Assembly: GCF_029846255.1 (NCBI RefSeq)
Contig: NZ_JARVWQ010000001.1
Coordinates: 930,001 to 994,000, forward strand
Direction of reading: 5' to 3'
Length of the DNA: 64,000 bases
Origin: Amnibacterium sp. CER49
GTDB lineage: Bacteria; Actinomycetota; Actinomycetes; Actinomycetales; Microbacteriaceae
The position numbers and the translations under genes are program-made. Shown here in pieces: positions 52,268 to 63,653 of this stretch (position 1 is the first letter of the stretch; each line of letters begins with the position of its first letter). The notes beneath the pieces were generated by a model, which was given only the letters and a program-made list of their open reading frames with translations, did no database searches and had not been told where the DNA came from.

Positions 52268-52699
52268 GTGCAGCCGCCGTCCTGGCCAGGACCTCGACGC
52301 AGCATCGAGGCCCTGGCGTCCCGCCTGGGCCGCGCTGCCGTGGTCGCGGCGTGCATCGATCTGCTCGCCGGCCGCGACGTCGAGGACGAGGTCGTCCTCG
52401 CACTCGGCGGACCGCCCGCTCGCATCGCGATGGTGGGCGGCACGCATGTCGCCGCGTACTGGCACCGGGTCTGGGCGCTCCGAGGGCTGCTCTGGCTGTG
52501 GGACGACCGCGCGACCGCGACGCTCGTCGCCGCGATGTCGGACGAGTCGTGGCGCGCCCGGGAGATGGCCGCCAAGGTCGCCGCGCGCAACAGGGTCGCG
52601 CCGGCGCTCGAGGCGCTCGACGCGCTGCGCCGGGATCCGGTGCTGCGCGTGCGCCGCGCCGGGCAGCGCGCGGTCGAGACGATCATCGGGGCCGACTGA
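52268..52699 (+). CDS. HEAT-repeat-like protein of unknown function
   Basis: 143 residues from GTG 52268. Helical, with paired-helix units such as WALRGLLWLWDDRATATLVA, SWRAREMAAKVAARN and DPVLRVRRAGQRAVETI, the rhythm of HEAT/PBS-lyase repeats. No catalytic motif. Found alone between repeat copies 1 and 2; could be a protein-interaction module. No other clue to its role. Confidence 0.7.
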   Translation: MQPPSWPGPRRSIEALASRLGRAAVVAACIDLLAGRDVEDEVVLALGGPPARIAMVGGTHVAAYWHRVWALRGLLWLWDDRATATLVAAMSDESWRAREMAAKVAARNRVAPALEALDALRRDPVLRVRRAGQRAVETIIGAD

Positions 52700-52721
52700 G
52701 GCGGTGGCGCCGCCTCCGCTC

Positions 52722-52802
52722 GCCACGGATCCGGACGCCGGCAGCGGATGCCGCCCCTGGGCCGAATCCGTGGCGGGAACGCCGGTGCGCCGAATCGGTG
52801 GC
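52722..52802 (+). repeat. 81-bp palindromic repeat, copy 2
   Basis: Ends GCCACGGATCCGG and CCGAATCGGTGGC, with the shared GGCAGCGGATGCCGCC centre and CCGAATCCGTGGCGGGAACG. Begins 22 bp after the HEAT-like gene's stop codon. Confidence 0.75.
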
Positions 52803-52829
52803 GCGGCCGGGATCCAGGACGAGTGCATC

Positions 52830-52854
52830 GATTCAGGACGGGCGGTCCTGAGTC
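52830..52854. repeat. Hairpin between repeat copies 2 and 3
   Basis: TCAGGAC (52833-52839) and GTCCTGA (52845-52851) with a 5-nt centre; outer bases also pair (one G-T). Possibly a further short palindromic unit inside the repeat cluster. Confidence 0.45.
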
Positions 52855-52902
52855 CCGGCAGCCGCGGCCGCTGGACCTGAATCGCAGCACGCCGAACCCG
52901 CC

Positions 52903-52983
52903 GCCATGCATTCGGTCGACGGCAACGGATGCTGCCGCCGGGCCGAATCCGCGGCGGCCGCGCCGGTGGACCGCATCGGTGGC
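52903..52983 (+). repeat. 81-bp palindromic repeat, copy 3
   Basis: Ends GCCATGCATTCGG and CCGCATCGGTGGC; centre GGCAACGGATGCTGCC. The stretch after it (GCGGCCGGG) also matches copy 2. Lies 17 bp downstream of the asd stop codon. Confidence 0.75.
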
Positions 52984-53000
52984 GCGGCCGGGCGAGCGGG

Positions 53001-55421
<2,421 letters not shown>

Positions 55422-56255
55422 CTACGTGACGGCGCGGAGGAAGCGGACGATCCCGCCTGCCACGGCATCGGGTGCCTGCTCGGCGGGATAGGCGCCCGCG
55501 CCGGGGACGAGCAGCGGCGTGACGCCGGACACGAGGCGTGACAGCGACTCGGCGGCGGCCGGACCGGTGCCGGTGCGGCCGGCGACGGCGAGCCCGGGCA
55601 GGCGGAGCCGTCGGCGGGCGGCGCGCTGCACGGCGGCCGCGTCCTCGCGCTCGGCGCGGAACAGGCCGATCGACGGCCCGATGCGCTCGTCCGAGCCGTA
55701 CGCGGTGACGTAGGCGAGGTGGGCGTCGAAGTCGAGCCCTGCCGGCCCGGCGCTCGCGCTGAGGTAGGCGTCGACGGCGAGGTCGAACCGCCCGTGCAGC
55801 AGCCCCTCGGCGATGCCGCCGGGGGCACGCAGCAGGGCCGGCAGCCAGGCCGCCGGCTGCTCGCGAGACGCGGCGGGGACGCCGGTGCCGGGCAGCACGG
55901 TCTCCTCGAGCACGAGAGCGACCACCCTGGCGGGCTGCGCCGCGGCGACGAGCGCTGCGACCGTGCCTGCCATGCCGTGGCCGATCAGCGCCACGCGCCG
56001 CACGTGCAGGGCGTCGAGCACGGCGACGACCTCGGCCGCGAGCTGCGCCTTCGCCCCGTCGCCCGGACCGGTGGAGGCGTTGCCGAAGCCGCGGGCCTCG
56101 ATGGCCAGGGTCCGGTAGCCCGCACGGTTCAGCGGCGGGATCAGGCCGCGCCAGTGCACGGCTGTGACGGGCCAGCCGTGCAGCAGGACCACGGCCGAGC
56201 CGCTGCCGGCGTCTGCGACGTCGAGGCTCGTGCCGGAGCCGATCGGGACGAGCAC
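55422..56255 (-). CDS. Degenerate alpha/beta hydrolase (nucleophile and His missing)
   Basis: 277 residues with a complete epoxide-hydrolase-like fold: [49 protein letters not shown], and [19 protein letters not shown]. In active relatives the elbow is GH(D/S)xGG and the end reads GAGHxPxEE; here the nucleophile position is Gly (GHGMAG) and the catalytic His is Ala (GAGAYP). The reading frame is intact. It may be a non-catalytic binding protein or a decaying gene. Lies 9 bp downstream of recR on the same strand. Confidence 0.8.
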   Translation of the reverse strand: MLVPIGSGTSLDVADAGSGSAVVLLHGWPVTAVHWRGLIPPLNRAGYRTLAIEARGFGNASTGPGDGAKAQLAAEVVAVLDALHVRRVALIGHGMAGTVAALVAAAQPARVVALVLEETVLPGTGVPAASREQPAAWLPALLRAPGGIAEGLLHGRFDLAVDAYLSASAGPAGLDFDAHLAYVTAYGSDERIGPSIGLFRAEREDAAAVQRAARRRLRLPGLAVAGRTGTGPAAAESLSRLVSGVTPLLVPGAGAYPAEQAPDAVAGGIVRFLRAVT

Positions 56256-56264
56256 GAGCGGACC

Positions 56265-56864
56265 TCAGTGCTCGACGAGCCGGCGGCCTTCGAACGCGCG
56301 GCCCAGCGTGACCTCGTCGGCGTACTCGAGGTCGCCACCGACGGGCAGCCCCGACGCGAGCCGACTGACGGGCACGTCCATCGTGCGCAGCAGGCGGGAC
56401 AGGTAGGTGGCCGTCGCCTCGCCCGTCATGTTCGGGTCGGTGGCGAGGATGACCTCCTGCACCTCGCCGTCGGCGAGGCGCTGCACGAGCTCGCGGATGC
56501 GCAGATCGTCGGGACCGATGCCGTCGATGGGGCTGAGCGCGCCGCCGAGCACGTGGTAGAGACCGCGGTACTCGTGGGTGCGCTCGATCGCGGCGACGTC
56601 CTTCGGCTCCTCGACGACGCAGATCGAGGTGCGGCTTCGGCGGGGGTCGCGGCAGATGCCGCAGCGGTCCTCGTCGGCGACGTTGCCGCAGAGCGAGCAG
56701 AAGCGCACCTTGTCGTGCACCTCCATGAGGAGCTCACCGAGGCGGGTGACGTCGAAGCCGCGGGTCTGCACGATGTGGAACGCGATGCGCTGCGCGGACT
56801 TCGGCCCGATGCCGGGCAGGCGGCCGAGCTCGTCGATCAGCTCCTGGACGATGCCTTCGTACAT
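56265..56864 (-). CDS. recR: Recombination mediator protein RecR
   Basis: 199 residues. Helix-hairpin-helix [19 protein letters not shown], four-Cys zinc finger [22 protein letters not shown] domain ([34 protein letters not shown]) and C-terminal [19 protein letters not shown]. Acts with RecF/RecO in gap repair. ATG 56864 begins 3 bp after the dnaX stop, the conserved dnaX-recR order. Confidence 0.96.
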   Translation of the reverse strand: MYEGIVQELIDELGRLPGIGPKSAQRIAFHIVQTRGFDVTRLGELLMEVHDKVRFCSLCGNVADEDRCGICRDPRRSRTSICVVEEPKDVAAIERTHEYRGLYHVLGGALSPIDGIGPDDLRIRELVQRLADGEVQEVILATDPNMTGEATATYLSRLLRTMDVPVSRLASGLPVGGDLEYADEVTLGRAFEGRRLVEH

Positions 56865-56867
56865 GGA

Positions 56868-58913
56868 CTAGCCCACCTCCCCGTGCGGCACGACCGTCTC
56901 CTCGAGGAAGCTGGCGCCGAGGATCTCGCGCACGACGGACTCGCCGTAGCGCTGCTGCTCGAACGAGGGCACGACGACCGGCGACGGCGGCCGGTGCACC
57001 TCGGTGGCGGTCGGCACCCCCGGCGCGCCCCAGCCCGCTGCCGATGCGGTGACGGGCTCGGGCTGCTGCGGATCGCCCTGCGCGCCGTCGACCTTCGGCA
57101 GGAACTTCACACGGACGCCGAGCACCTCGAGGATCGCGGCGCGGAGGACCTCGCTGACGCCACCGGCACCGCCCTGGCGGAAGCCCTCGACATCGCCGCG
57201 GCTGACGAACGACAGCGTGAGCACGTCGCCGTTCAGGGCGCGGGGATGCGACGTGTAGACGACCGCCCACGCGCTGCGCTTCGTGCGCTGCACCGTCTCG
57301 AGGATCTCGGGCCACGCGTCCCGGACGTGCTGCACCGTGACCTCACCCGCGGGCCCCGGCGCCTGCTTCGGCGGCAGCTCGGCTACCGGCGCCGCGGCGG
57401 AAGCAGCGCTCGGGGCTGGGGCGCTCGGGGCAGCGACGGATGGGGCAGCGACCGCAGGTGGTGCGACCGTCGGCGGCTGCACCACGGGTGCGGCGACGGT
57501 CGGCGCGGCGACGGACGGTGCAGCGACCGACGGGGTCGGGGGCATCACGGCGGGACCAGGCGGCGCGACCGACGGCGCGGGCGGCGCCACCGAGGGCGCG
57601 GTGTCGGCGGGGGCCGCAGCGGCAGGGGCGGCGACCGACGGGGCAGCCGCGGCCGGCTTCACCGCACGAGCTGCGGCCGCGGGCCGACGCAGCGACTCGT
57701 CGGGGGCCGGCATCGGTTCGGCGGCGCGCTGCACGGCGACCGGTCCGGTGTCGACGCCCACGCGGCGCTCGAGGCGCTCGAGCCGCGCGACGGCGCCGCT
57801 GTCGCCCTCGGCGGCCGTGGGCACGAGCATGCGCGCGATCATCAGCTCGAGATGGAGCCGCGGCGACGTCGCACCGACCATCTCGTCGAGCGCCTCGCTG
57901 ACGGTGTCGGCCGCGCGGGAGAGCTCGGCGGTGCCGAAGCGCTGCGCCTGCAGCTGGAGCGAGGCGATCTGGTCGGCAGGGGTGCCGCGCAGCACCGCGG
58001 CCGCGTTCTCGCCGGTCGCCGCGACGACGATGAGGTCGCGGAGCCGCTCGAGCAGGTCCTCGACGAACCGGCGCGGGTCCTGCCCGGTCTGCACGATGCG
58101 GTCGACCGCGGCGAAGGCGTCGGCGGCGTCGCGCTCGGCGACCGCGGTGACGACCTCGTCGATGAGCGCGCTGCTCGTGTAGCCGAGCAGGGCGGTGGCC
58201 CGGTCGTAGGCGATGCTCGAGCCCTCGGACCCGGCGATGAGCTGGTCGAGCAGCGAGAGCGTGTCGCGCACGGATCCGCCGCCCGCCTTGACGACGAGCG
58301 GCAGCACGCCGGCCTCGACGGCGACGCCCTCGGCCGCGCTCAGCTGCCCGACGTACTCGAGCATCTGCGCGGGCGGCACGAGCCGGAACGGGTAGTGGTG
58401 CGTGCGGGAGCGGATGGTGCCGATGACCTTCTCGGGCTCCGTGGTCGCGAAGACGAACTTCACGTGCTCCGGCGGCTCCTCGACGATCTTCAGCAGCGCG
58501 TTGAAGCCCTGCGGCGTGACCATGTGGGCCTCGTCGAGGATGAAGATCTTGAACCGGTCGCGCGCGGGCGCGAACACGGCCCGCTCGCGCAGGTCGCGGG
58601 CGTCGTCGACACCGTTGTGGCTGGCCGCATCGATCTCGACGACGTCGAGCGATCCCCCGCCGCCGCGGCCGAGCTCGACGCAGCTCGGGCAGGTGCCGCA
58701 CGGGGTGTCTGTGGGCCCCTCGGCGCAGTTGAGGCAGCGGGCGAGGATGCGCGCGGACGTGGTCTTGCCGCAGCCACGCGGGCCGCTGAAGAGGTAGGCG
58801 TGGTTGACACGGTCGGTGCGCAACGCCGTGCGCAGCGGATCAGTGACGTGCGACTGGCCGATCAGCTCCGCGAACGTCTCCGGCCGGTAGCGGCGGTAGA
58901 GGGCGGTGACCAC
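56868..58913 (-). CDS. dnaX: DNA polymerase III subunit gamma/tau
   Basis: 681 residues. LYRRYRPETFAELIGQSHV, Walker A GPRGCGKTTSARILA, zinc module CLNCAEGPTDTPCGTCPSC, VFILDEAHM-type Walker B (IFILDEAHMVTPQGF) and sensor PEKVIGTIRSR. Residues about 385-520 are a low-complexity Ala/Pro/Val linker with PSVAAP-like units; a C-terminal polymerase-binding domain follows (VTVQHVRDAWPEILETV). The linker is in frame and free of slippery runs, so only tau is expected. Clamp loader partner of holB. Confidence 0.95.
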   Translation of the reverse strand: MVTALYRRYRPETFAELIGQSHVTDPLRTALRTDRVNHAYLFSGPRGCGKTTSARILARCLNCAEGPTDTPCGTCPSCVELGRGGGGSLDVVEIDAASHNGVDDARDLRERAVFAPARDRFKIFILDEAHMVTPQGFNALLKIVEEPPEHVKFVFATTEPEKVIGTIRSRTHHYPFRLVPPAQMLEYVGQLSAAEGVAVEAGVLPLVVKAGGGSVRDTLSLLDQLIAGSEGSSIAYDRATALLGYTSSALIDEVVTAVAERDAADAFAAVDRIVQTGQDPRRFVEDLLERLRDLIVVAATGENAAAVLRGTPADQIASLQLQAQRFGTAELSRAADTVSEALDEMVGATSPRLHLELMIARMLVPTAAEGDSGAVARLERLERRVGVDTGPVAVQRAAEPMPAPDESLRRPAAAARAVKPAAAAPSVAAPAAAAPADTAPSVAPPAPSVAPPGPAVMPPTPSVAAPSVAAPTVAAPVVQPPTVAPPAVAAPSVAAPSAPAPSAASAAAPVAELPPKQAPGPAGEVTVQHVRDAWPEILETVQRTKRSAWAVVYTSHPRALNGDVLTLSFVSRGDVEGFRQGGAGGVSEVLRAAILEVLGVRVKFLPKVDGAQGDPQQPEPVTASAAGWGAPGVPTATEVHRPPSPVVVPSFEQQRYGESVVREILGASFLEETVVPHGEVG

Positions 58914-59023
58914 GAGGAGAGGATACGAGCGGCCTCGGACAACGCCGGGCGTGTTCGCGCCCGGCGAGCCGGTCGCTCGACACGGCGTGTCCCCCCGCCC
59001 CGGCCGATGCCCGCCGACCCCGC

Positions 59024-59029
59024 TACAAT
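59024..59029 (+). promoter_or_regulatory. -10 element TACAAT of the SRP RNA gene
   Basis: TACAAT lies 7 bp before the RNA 5' end. A -35 is not obvious in the C-rich stretch upstream. Confidence 0.6.
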
Positions 59030-59035
59030 CGTCGC

Positions 59036-59124
59036 GGCTCCTCGCGTGGCGCCATCCAGGCCAACTCCCCCAGGGCGGAGACGCAGCAAGGGTAACCGGG
59101 CTCTGGCGGGTGCGCGAGGGGTCC
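59036..59124 (+). ncRNA. ffs: Signal recognition particle RNA (4.5S type)
   Basis: The closing stem pairs 59036-59046 (GGCTCCTCGCG) with 59113-59124. The conserved core GGCCAACTCCCCCAGG ... GACGCAGCAAGGGTAACC includes the symmetric and asymmetric loops that bind Ffh. Short bacterial SRP RNA without Alu domain. A small stem GCTCCG/CGGAGC follows at 59128-59143. Confidence 0.9.
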
Positions 59125-59148
59125 CTGCTCCGCTTCGTCGGAGCGCCT

Positions 59149-59236
59149 GGAGGATTCGCCTAGTGGCCTATGGCGCACGCTTGGAAAGCGTGTTGGGTGA
59201 AAGCCCTCGGGGGTTCGAATCCCCCATCCTCCGCCA
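59149..59236 (+). tRNA. tRNA-Ser (anticodon GGA)
   Basis: 88 nt with long variable arm and encoded CCA. Acceptor GGAGGAT/ATCCTCC, anticodon stem CACGC/GCGTG, loop TTGGAAA (anticodon 59183-59185). Reads TCC/TCT. It starts 25 bp after the SRP RNA. Confidence 0.96.
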
Positions 59237-59246
59237 TGTACGACCT

Positions 59247-59276
59247 CCGAGATCCGCGGAAATCCGCGGATCTCGG
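59247..59276 (+). terminator. Hairpin after tRNA-Ser
   Basis: 14-bp perfect stem CCGAGATCCGCGGA/its complement with a 2-nt loop, then CTTCGTTTCGG. Ends the ffs-tRNA-Ser unit. Confidence 0.8.
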
Positions 59277-59300
59277 CTTCGTTTCGGCTCCAGCGCCCTA

Positions 59301-59325
59301 CAAAAAGCCCCACTTCTGTGGGGCT
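59301..59325 (-). terminator. Strong minus-strand terminator without a gene
   Basis: On the minus strand AGCCCCAC-AGAA-GTGGGGCT is followed by TTTTG, a textbook intrinsic terminator. No minus-strand gene precedes it: 59326-59569 holds no coding sequence I can support and the next gene is on the plus strand. Confidence 0.75.
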
Positions 59326-59569
59326 CGCGCCCACGCGAGGGTCCGGACCTCGTCCATATGACCGAGCTTCGCACCGACCGGAGCTTCGGCCTCACCGCGA
59401 TCCAGCGACGCGAGAGCGCGCGAGACGTGGAAGACGGAGCGGGTAGGTCGATCAGGGAGTCCGGGCGTCGCGCACGCCGCTTCCCCGGGCCGAGTGGCGC
59501 GCGTACAGGTTGTCCCGGCCTGGGCGCGCCAGCAGGATGAGCCTTCCCAGCCAGGTGAGGAGTCGTGCG

Positions 59570-59905
59570 ATGGCGTTCGAGGTCGGCATAGTCGCCCTGA
59601 CGATGGTGAAGGCGGACCGCGCCCGAGAGTTCGAGGACTGGGTGCGCTCGGTGGTCGTCCCCGCCGTGAGCCAGCAGCCGAGCTTCGCGGGCCGGTGGCG
59701 GCTGGTACGCGCAGGCAGCGGGCAGGACCCGGTCCCCTACGCCTTCCAGTTCGACGGATCCGACCTCGACGAGTTCGATTCCGAACCCGCGCTCGTCGCA
59801 GCGCTCGGCGAGGAGCGAGCACAGGCCGAGATCGCTCGGTTCGAGGCGATGCTCGCGGCGGAGCAGACACTGCTCGTCTTCTCACCGCCGATCATCGAGG
59901 GCTGA
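59570..59905 (+). CDS. Small protein of unknown function (possible ferredoxin-like fold)
   Basis: 111 residues. AFEVGIVALTMVKADRAREF then SVVVPAVSQQPSFAGRWRLV and YAFQFDGSDLDEF: an alternating strand-helix-strand order like dimeric alpha/beta-barrel (ABM-like) proteins, but no signature I recognise. TGAGGAG precedes ATG 59570. It faces two minus-strand genes of the same general fold. Confidence 0.6.
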   Translation: MAFEVGIVALTMVKADRAREFEDWVRSVVVPAVSQQPSFAGRWRLVRAGSGQDPVPYAFQFDGSDLDEFDSEPALVAALGEERAQAEIARFEAMLAAEQTLLVFSPPIIEG

Positions 59906-60000
59906 CCGGCGATCAGCGGGTCGGGCCGACCTGATCCTGCCGTTCGCGAGCGCGCCGATGCCGAACAGGTGCCGGAGCCGTCGGCAGCGCGCCGGCGCAG

Positions 60001-60330
60001 CTAGGCGCCAGGCGGTGCATACGCGGCCTGGCCGGTCCTCGCCCGGTCGAGGACGCCTTGGATCCGGTCGGCGGGGATCAGCTCGTGGGTCTCCAGCCGC
60101 GAGAACGCGCCCGAGCCGGTCACGGCGAGGCTGACCGCTGCGGCAGCGGCGGAGTCGGGGAGATCGGCGATGACGAAGCCGTCATGCTCGCCGAACATCC
60201 AGTAGTAGCTCTCCAGCCGTCCGCCGACAGCCTCGCAGAGCTTGCCGACCACCGCCGCCCGGTCGCTCGGCCGCTGCATCGCCGCCGCCACGGTCTCCGG
60301 CTTGAGGTCGAAGAAGACGAGGAACTTCAT
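60001..60330 (-). CDS. GYD-domain-like protein
   Basis: 109 residues. MKFLVFFDLKPETVAAAMQRP, GGRLESYYWMFGEHDGFVIAD and AAVSLAVTGSGAFSRLETHELIP match the GYD family (here GEHDG in place of GxYD), a dimeric ferredoxin-like fold of unknown function. AGGAGG lies before the ATG at 60330. About 170 bp separates it from the next gene upstream. Confidence 0.75.
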   Translation of the reverse strand: MKFLVFFDLKPETVAAAMQRPSDRAAVVGKLCEAVGGRLESYYWMFGEHDGFVIADLPDSAAAAAVSLAVTGSGAFSRLETHELIPADRIQGVLDRARTGQAAYAPPGA

Positions 60331-60504
60331 GACGCACCTCCTGGCTCATCGCCCGGCACGATCGCACGCGGGACCACGAGGCGCCAGAGGTTCTCGACTC
60401 CCATCCGGACCCGGCTGCAGCCCTCCTCGTTCTCGAATCGTGGACCTGGTTCGGACTCCTCATCACCGCCGGCGGGCGAGCGCTCGAGGTCCAGCTCGCG
60501 GCCC

Positions 60505-60813
60505 TCACACCGGAGGCCGCTCCACGAGCACGTCGACCTGCTCGAACGTCGGCTGCTCGATCAGCGTGCCGACGCTCGCCCCGAGTGCCTTGGCGACCTC
60601 CCCGTCGAGGTGGGCCTGCCGGCCCGACGCGTCGGGGAACGCATCGAAGATGCCGAAGGAGGTCGATCCGAAGCGCAGGGCGAACCAGCGCACGGTGTCC
60701 GGTTCCTGCTGGACGAGGGAGCGCCCCTGGCGCAGGAGGTCGACGACCTCCTGCTCCTTTCCCGGCTTGGCCTCGAAGCGCACCAGGAGCGCGACGCTCA
60801 CATCACGGGCCAT
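60505..60813 (-). CDS. Antibiotic-biosynthesis-monooxygenase (ABM)-domain protein
   Basis: 102 residues. VALLVRFEAKPGKEQEVVDLL is the ABM opening; EPDTVRWFALRF, SFGIFDAFPDASGRQAHLDG with the conserved HL, and a final LIEQPTFEQVDVL complete the dimeric alpha/beta barrel. Such proteins oxidise quinol-like compounds or act as stress-linked monooxygenases. GGGAGGAACAG before ATG 60813. Divergent from the clpC-type gene. Confidence 0.82.
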   Translation of the reverse strand: MARDVSVALLVRFEAKPGKEQEVVDLLRQGRSLVQQEPDTVRWFALRFGSTSFGIFDAFPDASGRQAHLDGEVAKALGASVGTLIEQPTFEQVDVLVERPPV

Positions 60814-60948
60814 GGTCTGTTCCTCCCCTGCCGCGCACGGTGCGGCCTCCTCGAAGCGCCGATCCCGGGCGCTGGGCTCTCAACACCGACAGCACACCTC
60901 GGATCACGTCGCGTCGCATCGGCAGAACGACCGAGATCCACGACCCGT

Positions 60949-60966
60949 ATCGGTCGATCTACCGAT
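60949..60966. promoter_or_regulatory. Inverted repeat ATCGGT-N6-ACCGAT upstream of the Clp gene
   Basis: Perfect 6-bp arms in the 284-bp divergent intergenic region (60814-61097). No HAIR (HspR) or CIRCE element and no clear promoter were found there. Confidence 0.35.
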
Positions 60967-61097
60967 GCGCCGGGGAGCACGGAAGCGTTCACTCGGCCGC
61001 AGCGAACCTCCTGGGTTCGTGGTCGGCCCGTCGAGCTCCGGACGCGGGAAGCGGAGCGGCGGCGAACGCCGACCTCCAGCGACGGAAGGGGCGGACC

Positions 61098-63653
61098 GTG
61101 TCGAATTCGTTCGGGTCGTTCGACGACCTGGTGTCGCGGTTCTTCGGCGGACAGGACCCGTTCAGCGTCCTGGGTTCGCGCGGCGGGACCGCGTCGCCCC
61201 CGGTCCAGCGGGTGGACCTGTCGCAGGCCCTGTCGGACGGCGCCCGCGACCTGGTCACGCGCGCGGTGCGACAGGCGGCGGACTGGGGCAGCAGCGACGT
61301 CGACACCGAGCACCTGCTGTGGGCCGCGACGCAGGAGCCGGAGACCCGGCGCGCCCTCGAAGGTGCCGGTGCGGACGTGGATCGGCTCGCCGCGCAGGCG
61401 GAGCAGGTCGCGGAGCACGGCGGGCGCTCGGCGGAGGGAGCGCCCCCGCTCACACCTGCGGCGAAGCGCGCGCTGCTCGATGCGTACCGTGAGGCGCGCC
61501 AGGGCGGCTCGTCGACGATCCAGCCCGTGCACATCCTGTTCGGGCTCGGCAACAACCCCGAGACGATCGCAGCGCGGCTGCTGGACCGGGCGCTGCCGGA
61601 CCCGCGAGGGGTCCGCTCCCCGGGAGAGGGCGGGCAGCCGGAGCGCGGCGGCCGGCAGGCGGAGGGCGGACCGGGGAGCACGGCCACGCCGACGCTCGAC
61701 CAGTACGGCCGCGACCTCACGCAGGCGGCGCGGGAGGGCCGGCTGGACCCCGTCGTCGGACGGGAGGACGAGGTCGAGCAGACCCTCGAGATCCTCTCCC
61801 GGCGCACCAAGAACAACCCCGTGCTCATCGGCGACCCCGGCGTCGGCAAGACCGCGATCGTCGAGGGCATCGCGCAGCGGATCGTGAACGGCGACGTGCC
61901 CGAGTCGCTGAGGGACCGACGGGTGGTCTCGCTCGACCTCTCCGGCATGGTCGCGGGCAGCAAGTACCGCGGCGAGTTCGAGGAGCGGCTGAAGAACGTC
62001 ATCGACGAGGTGCAGGCCGCCGACCGCGACGTGGTGCTGTTCATCGACGAGCTCCACACCGTCGTCGGTGCGGGCTCGGCGGAGGGTTCGATGGACGCGG
62101 GCAACATGCTGAAGCCCGCGCTCGCGCGAGGCGAGCTGCAGGTCGTCGGCGCCACCACGGTGGACGAGTACCGCAAGCACATCGAGAAGGACGCGGCGCT
62201 GGAACGGCGCTTCCAGCCGATCCTCGTCCCGGAGCCCTCGGTCGACGACACCATCGAGATCCTGAAGGGCCTCCGCGACCGGTACGAGGCCCACCACCAG
62301 GTGCGCATCAGCGACGAGGCGATCGTCGCCGCGGCGGAGCTCTCCGACCGCTACGTCACGAACCGGTTCCTGCCGGACAAGGCGATCGACCTCATCGACC
62401 AGGCGAGCGCGCGGGTCCGGCTGCGCAGCACCACGGCGCCCGCCGACACCCGGGAGCTCGAGGAGCACCTCGCGCAGCTCGATCGGGGCAAGGACGCCGC
62501 CGTGGCGGCGGAGCAGTACGAGCGGGCCGACCAGCTGAAGCGCGACGCGGAGGAGGCCCGCGGCCGGCTCCAGGAGGTGCGGGAGCGGCGCACGGGCGTC
62601 GTGGCGGTGACGCCGGAGGACATCGCGGAGGTCGTGTCACGGGCCACCGGGATCCCCGTGGCGCAGCTGACGGAGGAGGAGCGGGAACGGCTGCTGCGCC
62701 TCGAGGAGACGCTGCACGGCCGTGTCGTGGGCCAGGACGAGGCCGTCGGAGCCGTCGCCGAGGCCGTGCGCCGCGCACGGGCGGGCCTCGCGGACCCGAA
62801 CCGTCCCGTCGGCTCGTTCCTCTTCCTCGGGCCGACCGGTGTCGGCAAGACCGAGCTGGCCCGCGCCCTGGCGGAGGCGCTGTTCGGCGACGAGAACCGC
62901 ATGGTGCGCTTCGACATGAGCGAGTTCCAGGAGCGGCACACCGTCTCCCGCCTCGTCGGCGCCCCTCCCGGGTACGTCGGGTACGAGGAGGCGGGGCAGC
63001 TCACCGAGGCCGTGCGCCGCACCCCCTACACGGTGCTGCTGCTCGACGAGATCGAGAAGGCGCACCCGGACGTGTTCAACACCCTCCTGCAGCTGCTCGA
63101 CGCCGGTCGGCTGACCGACGCGCAGGGCCGCACGGTCGATTTCAGCAGCACCGTCGTCATCATGACGAGCAACGTCGGCGCCGACCGCATCCTCGCGGCC
63201 ACCCGTAGGGGCACCCCGGTGGAGGACCTGCGGGAACCGCTGATGCAGGACCTCGGGCAGCGCTTCCGCCCCGAGTTCCTGAACCGCATCGACGAGATCA
63301 TCATCTTCAGCGGGCTCGACCGGACGCAGGTGCGCCGGATCGCCGACCTGCTGCTGGAGCAGACGCGACGCCGTCTGCGCGCCCAGGACATCATCCTCGA
63401 CCTGTCCGACGGGGCGCTCGACTGGCTGGCCGACCGCGGCTACCAGCCCGAGTTCGGGGCGCGGCCCCTGCGCCGCGCCATTCAGCGGGAGCTGGACAAC
63501 CAGCTCTCGCGGCAGCTGCTCGGCGGCGCGGTCCAGCCGGGCGACACGGTCACCGTCACCGTCCGCGACGGCGGTCTCGCGTTCGAGACGCGCCGGCCGG
63601 ACGCGGCCACCCCGGCCGAGCACGCTTCCACCCCCGAGAGGAGCACCACATGA
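61098..63653 (+). CDS. ClpC-type AAA+ ATPase/unfoldase with short middle domain
   Basis: 851 residues from GTG 61098 (GGAAGGGG upstream). An N-terminal leader ([17 protein letters not shown]) comes before the Clp-N repeats (about 37-180) and a Gly/Arg-rich linker. First AAA+: Walker [21 protein letters not shown]; a UVR-like middle segment ([20 protein letters not shown]) as in ClpC; second AAA+: [21 protein letters not shown], and the C-terminal [16 protein letters not shown] see no clear P-loop tripeptide for ClpP. It unfolds or disaggregates proteins. Overlaps the stress-protein gene by 4 nt. Confidence 0.9.
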   Translation: MSNSFGSFDDLVSRFFGGQDPFSVLGSRGGTASPPVQRVDLSQALSDGARDLVTRAVRQAADWGSSDVDTEHLLWAATQEPETRRALEGAGADVDRLAAQAEQVAEHGGRSAEGAPPLTPAAKRALLDAYREARQGGSSTIQPVHILFGLGNNPETIAARLLDRALPDPRGVRSPGEGGQPERGGRQAEGGPGSTATPTLDQYGRDLTQAAREGRLDPVVGREDEVEQTLEILSRRTKNNPVLIGDPGVGKTAIVEGIAQRIVNGDVPESLRDRRVVSLDLSGMVAGSKYRGEFEERLKNVIDEVQAADRDVVLFIDELHTVVGAGSAEGSMDAGNMLKPALARGELQVVGATTVDEYRKHIEKDAALERRFQPILVPEPSVDDTIEILKGLRDRYEAHHQVRISDEAIVAAAELSDRYVTNRFLPDKAIDLIDQASARVRLRSTTAPADTRELEEHLAQLDRGKDAAVAAEQYERADQLKRDAEEARGRLQEVRERRTGVVAVTPEDIAEVVSRATGIPVAQLTEEERERLLRLEETLHGRVVGQDEAVGAVAEAVRRARAGLADPNRPVGSFLFLGPTGVGKTELARALAEALFGDENRMVRFDMSEFQERHTVSRLVGAPPGYVGYEEAGQLTEAVRRTPYTVLLLDEIEKAHPDVFNTLLQLLDAGRLTDAQGRTVDFSSTVVIMTSNVGADRILAATRRGTPVEDLREPLMQDLGQRFRPEFLNRIDEIIIFSGLDRTQVRRIADLLLEQTRRRLRAQDIILDLSDGALDWLADRGYQPEFGARPLRRAIQRELDNQLSRQLLGGAVQPGDTVTVTVRDGGLAFETRRPDAATPAEHASTPERSTT

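Noticed and set aside
57361-57760. Ala/Pro/Val repeats in dnaX as a possible separate repeat element or frameshift site
   Set aside because: The stretch is an in-frame low-complexity linker between AAA+ and C-terminal domains, as usual for tau; no A-run suitable for slippage.
55719-59540. A 1273-codon open frame on the plus strand
   Set aside because: Antisense to the degenerate hydrolase, recR and dnaX, and it would read through the SRP RNA and tRNA-Ser genes.
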